Positions 44,146-44,197 of a stretch of 44,197 nt of DNA are shown piece after piece (the stretch's first letter is position 1; each line of letters starts with the position of its first letter). Position numbers and translations under genes: made by a program. This stretch comes from Chloroflexi bacterium UBA4733 (lineage in GTDB: Bacteria > Chloroflexota > UBA4733). Location: the NCBI GenBank assembly GCA_002404055.1, contig DHIZ01000115.1:1-44197 (forward strand). Reading direction: 5' to 3'. The notes beneath the pieces are model-generated. The model was not told where the DNA came from and made no database searches. It saw only the letters and a list, made by a program, of their open reading frames with translations.

Positions 44146-44197
44146 CACCCCCCCCCCCCGCCCCCCCTGCCCGCCCCCCCCCCCGCCCCCGACCGCC
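44146..44197. other. C-rich low-complexity end
   Basis: Nearly uninterrupted runs of C broken by single G, T or A fill the last ~50 bases. This is unlike any other part of the window and is probably a read-end or assembly artefact. Confidence 0.7.

Noticed and set aside
1..44197. CRISPR array
   Set aside because: No regularly spaced direct repeats and no cas genes were seen.

Overview
The window is GC-rich bacterial DNA. The gene families suggest Chloroflexota, perhaps a Thermomicrobia- or Anaerolineae-like lineage: tandem amidohydrolases with a Rieske protein, a DUF3105 protein, a YfhO-like membrane protein beside a GT39-like enzyme, an ECF sigma factor with an RskA-like anti-sigma, and a long-armed palindromic repeat. 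This assignment rests on gene content and base composition only.

Left flank (1-7094): a partial Nramp-like transporter (-), a sugar phosphate isomerase/epimerase (+), a minus-strand operon (remnant of a peptide-type ABC permease, two amidohydrolases, a Rieske protein), zwf (+) and a metallo-beta-lactamase-fold hydrolase (-).

Centre (about 7300-31900): a BREX phage-defence locus on the plus strand. The order is brxE-like, brxA, brxB, brxC, the catalytic half of pglX, about 4.2 kb of cargo, a first pglX specificity half, a DUF5343 gene with a frameshifted small gene, a second paralogous specificity half, a Fic-wHTH gene, pglZ, brxL and a gene with two RusA-like halves. The main discovery is that PglX is split. 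One N6-adenine methyltransferase subunit (674 aa) ends where the target-recognition region would begin. Two separate proteins (687 and 689 aa), each with its own start codon, ribosome-binding site and upstream in-frame stop, supply alternative C-terminal halves. This resembles the HsdM/HsdS layout of type I restriction-modification. The cargo between the halves includes two minus-strand genes with HEPN-type Rx4H motifs, a deleted dGTPase pseudogene, a small helical protein and a possible transposase scar. The presence of both a BrxE-like protein and BrxL makes the locus a hybrid of the type 6 and type 1 gene sets.

Right flank (31900-44197): tRNA-Arg(TCG), a DUF3105 membrane-anchored protein, two overlapping GT-C-type membrane proteins, tRNA-Cys(GCA), an ABC-2 exporter pair (-), an ECF sigma factor and its anti-sigma factor (-), a zinc-ribbon protein, a 135-bp element with 28-bp perfect inverted arms, a small membrane protein and a Gfo/Idh/MocA dehydrogenase (-). 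The last ~50 bases are a C-rich low-complexity tract that may be a contig-end artefact.

In the proposed scheme BrxA, BrxB, BrxC, PglZ and the split PglX would mark host DNA and recognise unmarked phage DNA, with BrxL as the AAA+ effector of exclusion. Fic, HEPN, DUF5343 and the RusA-like protein would be accessory defence or regulatory parts. Functions are family-based inferences; gene structure, motifs and overlaps were read directly from the sequence.
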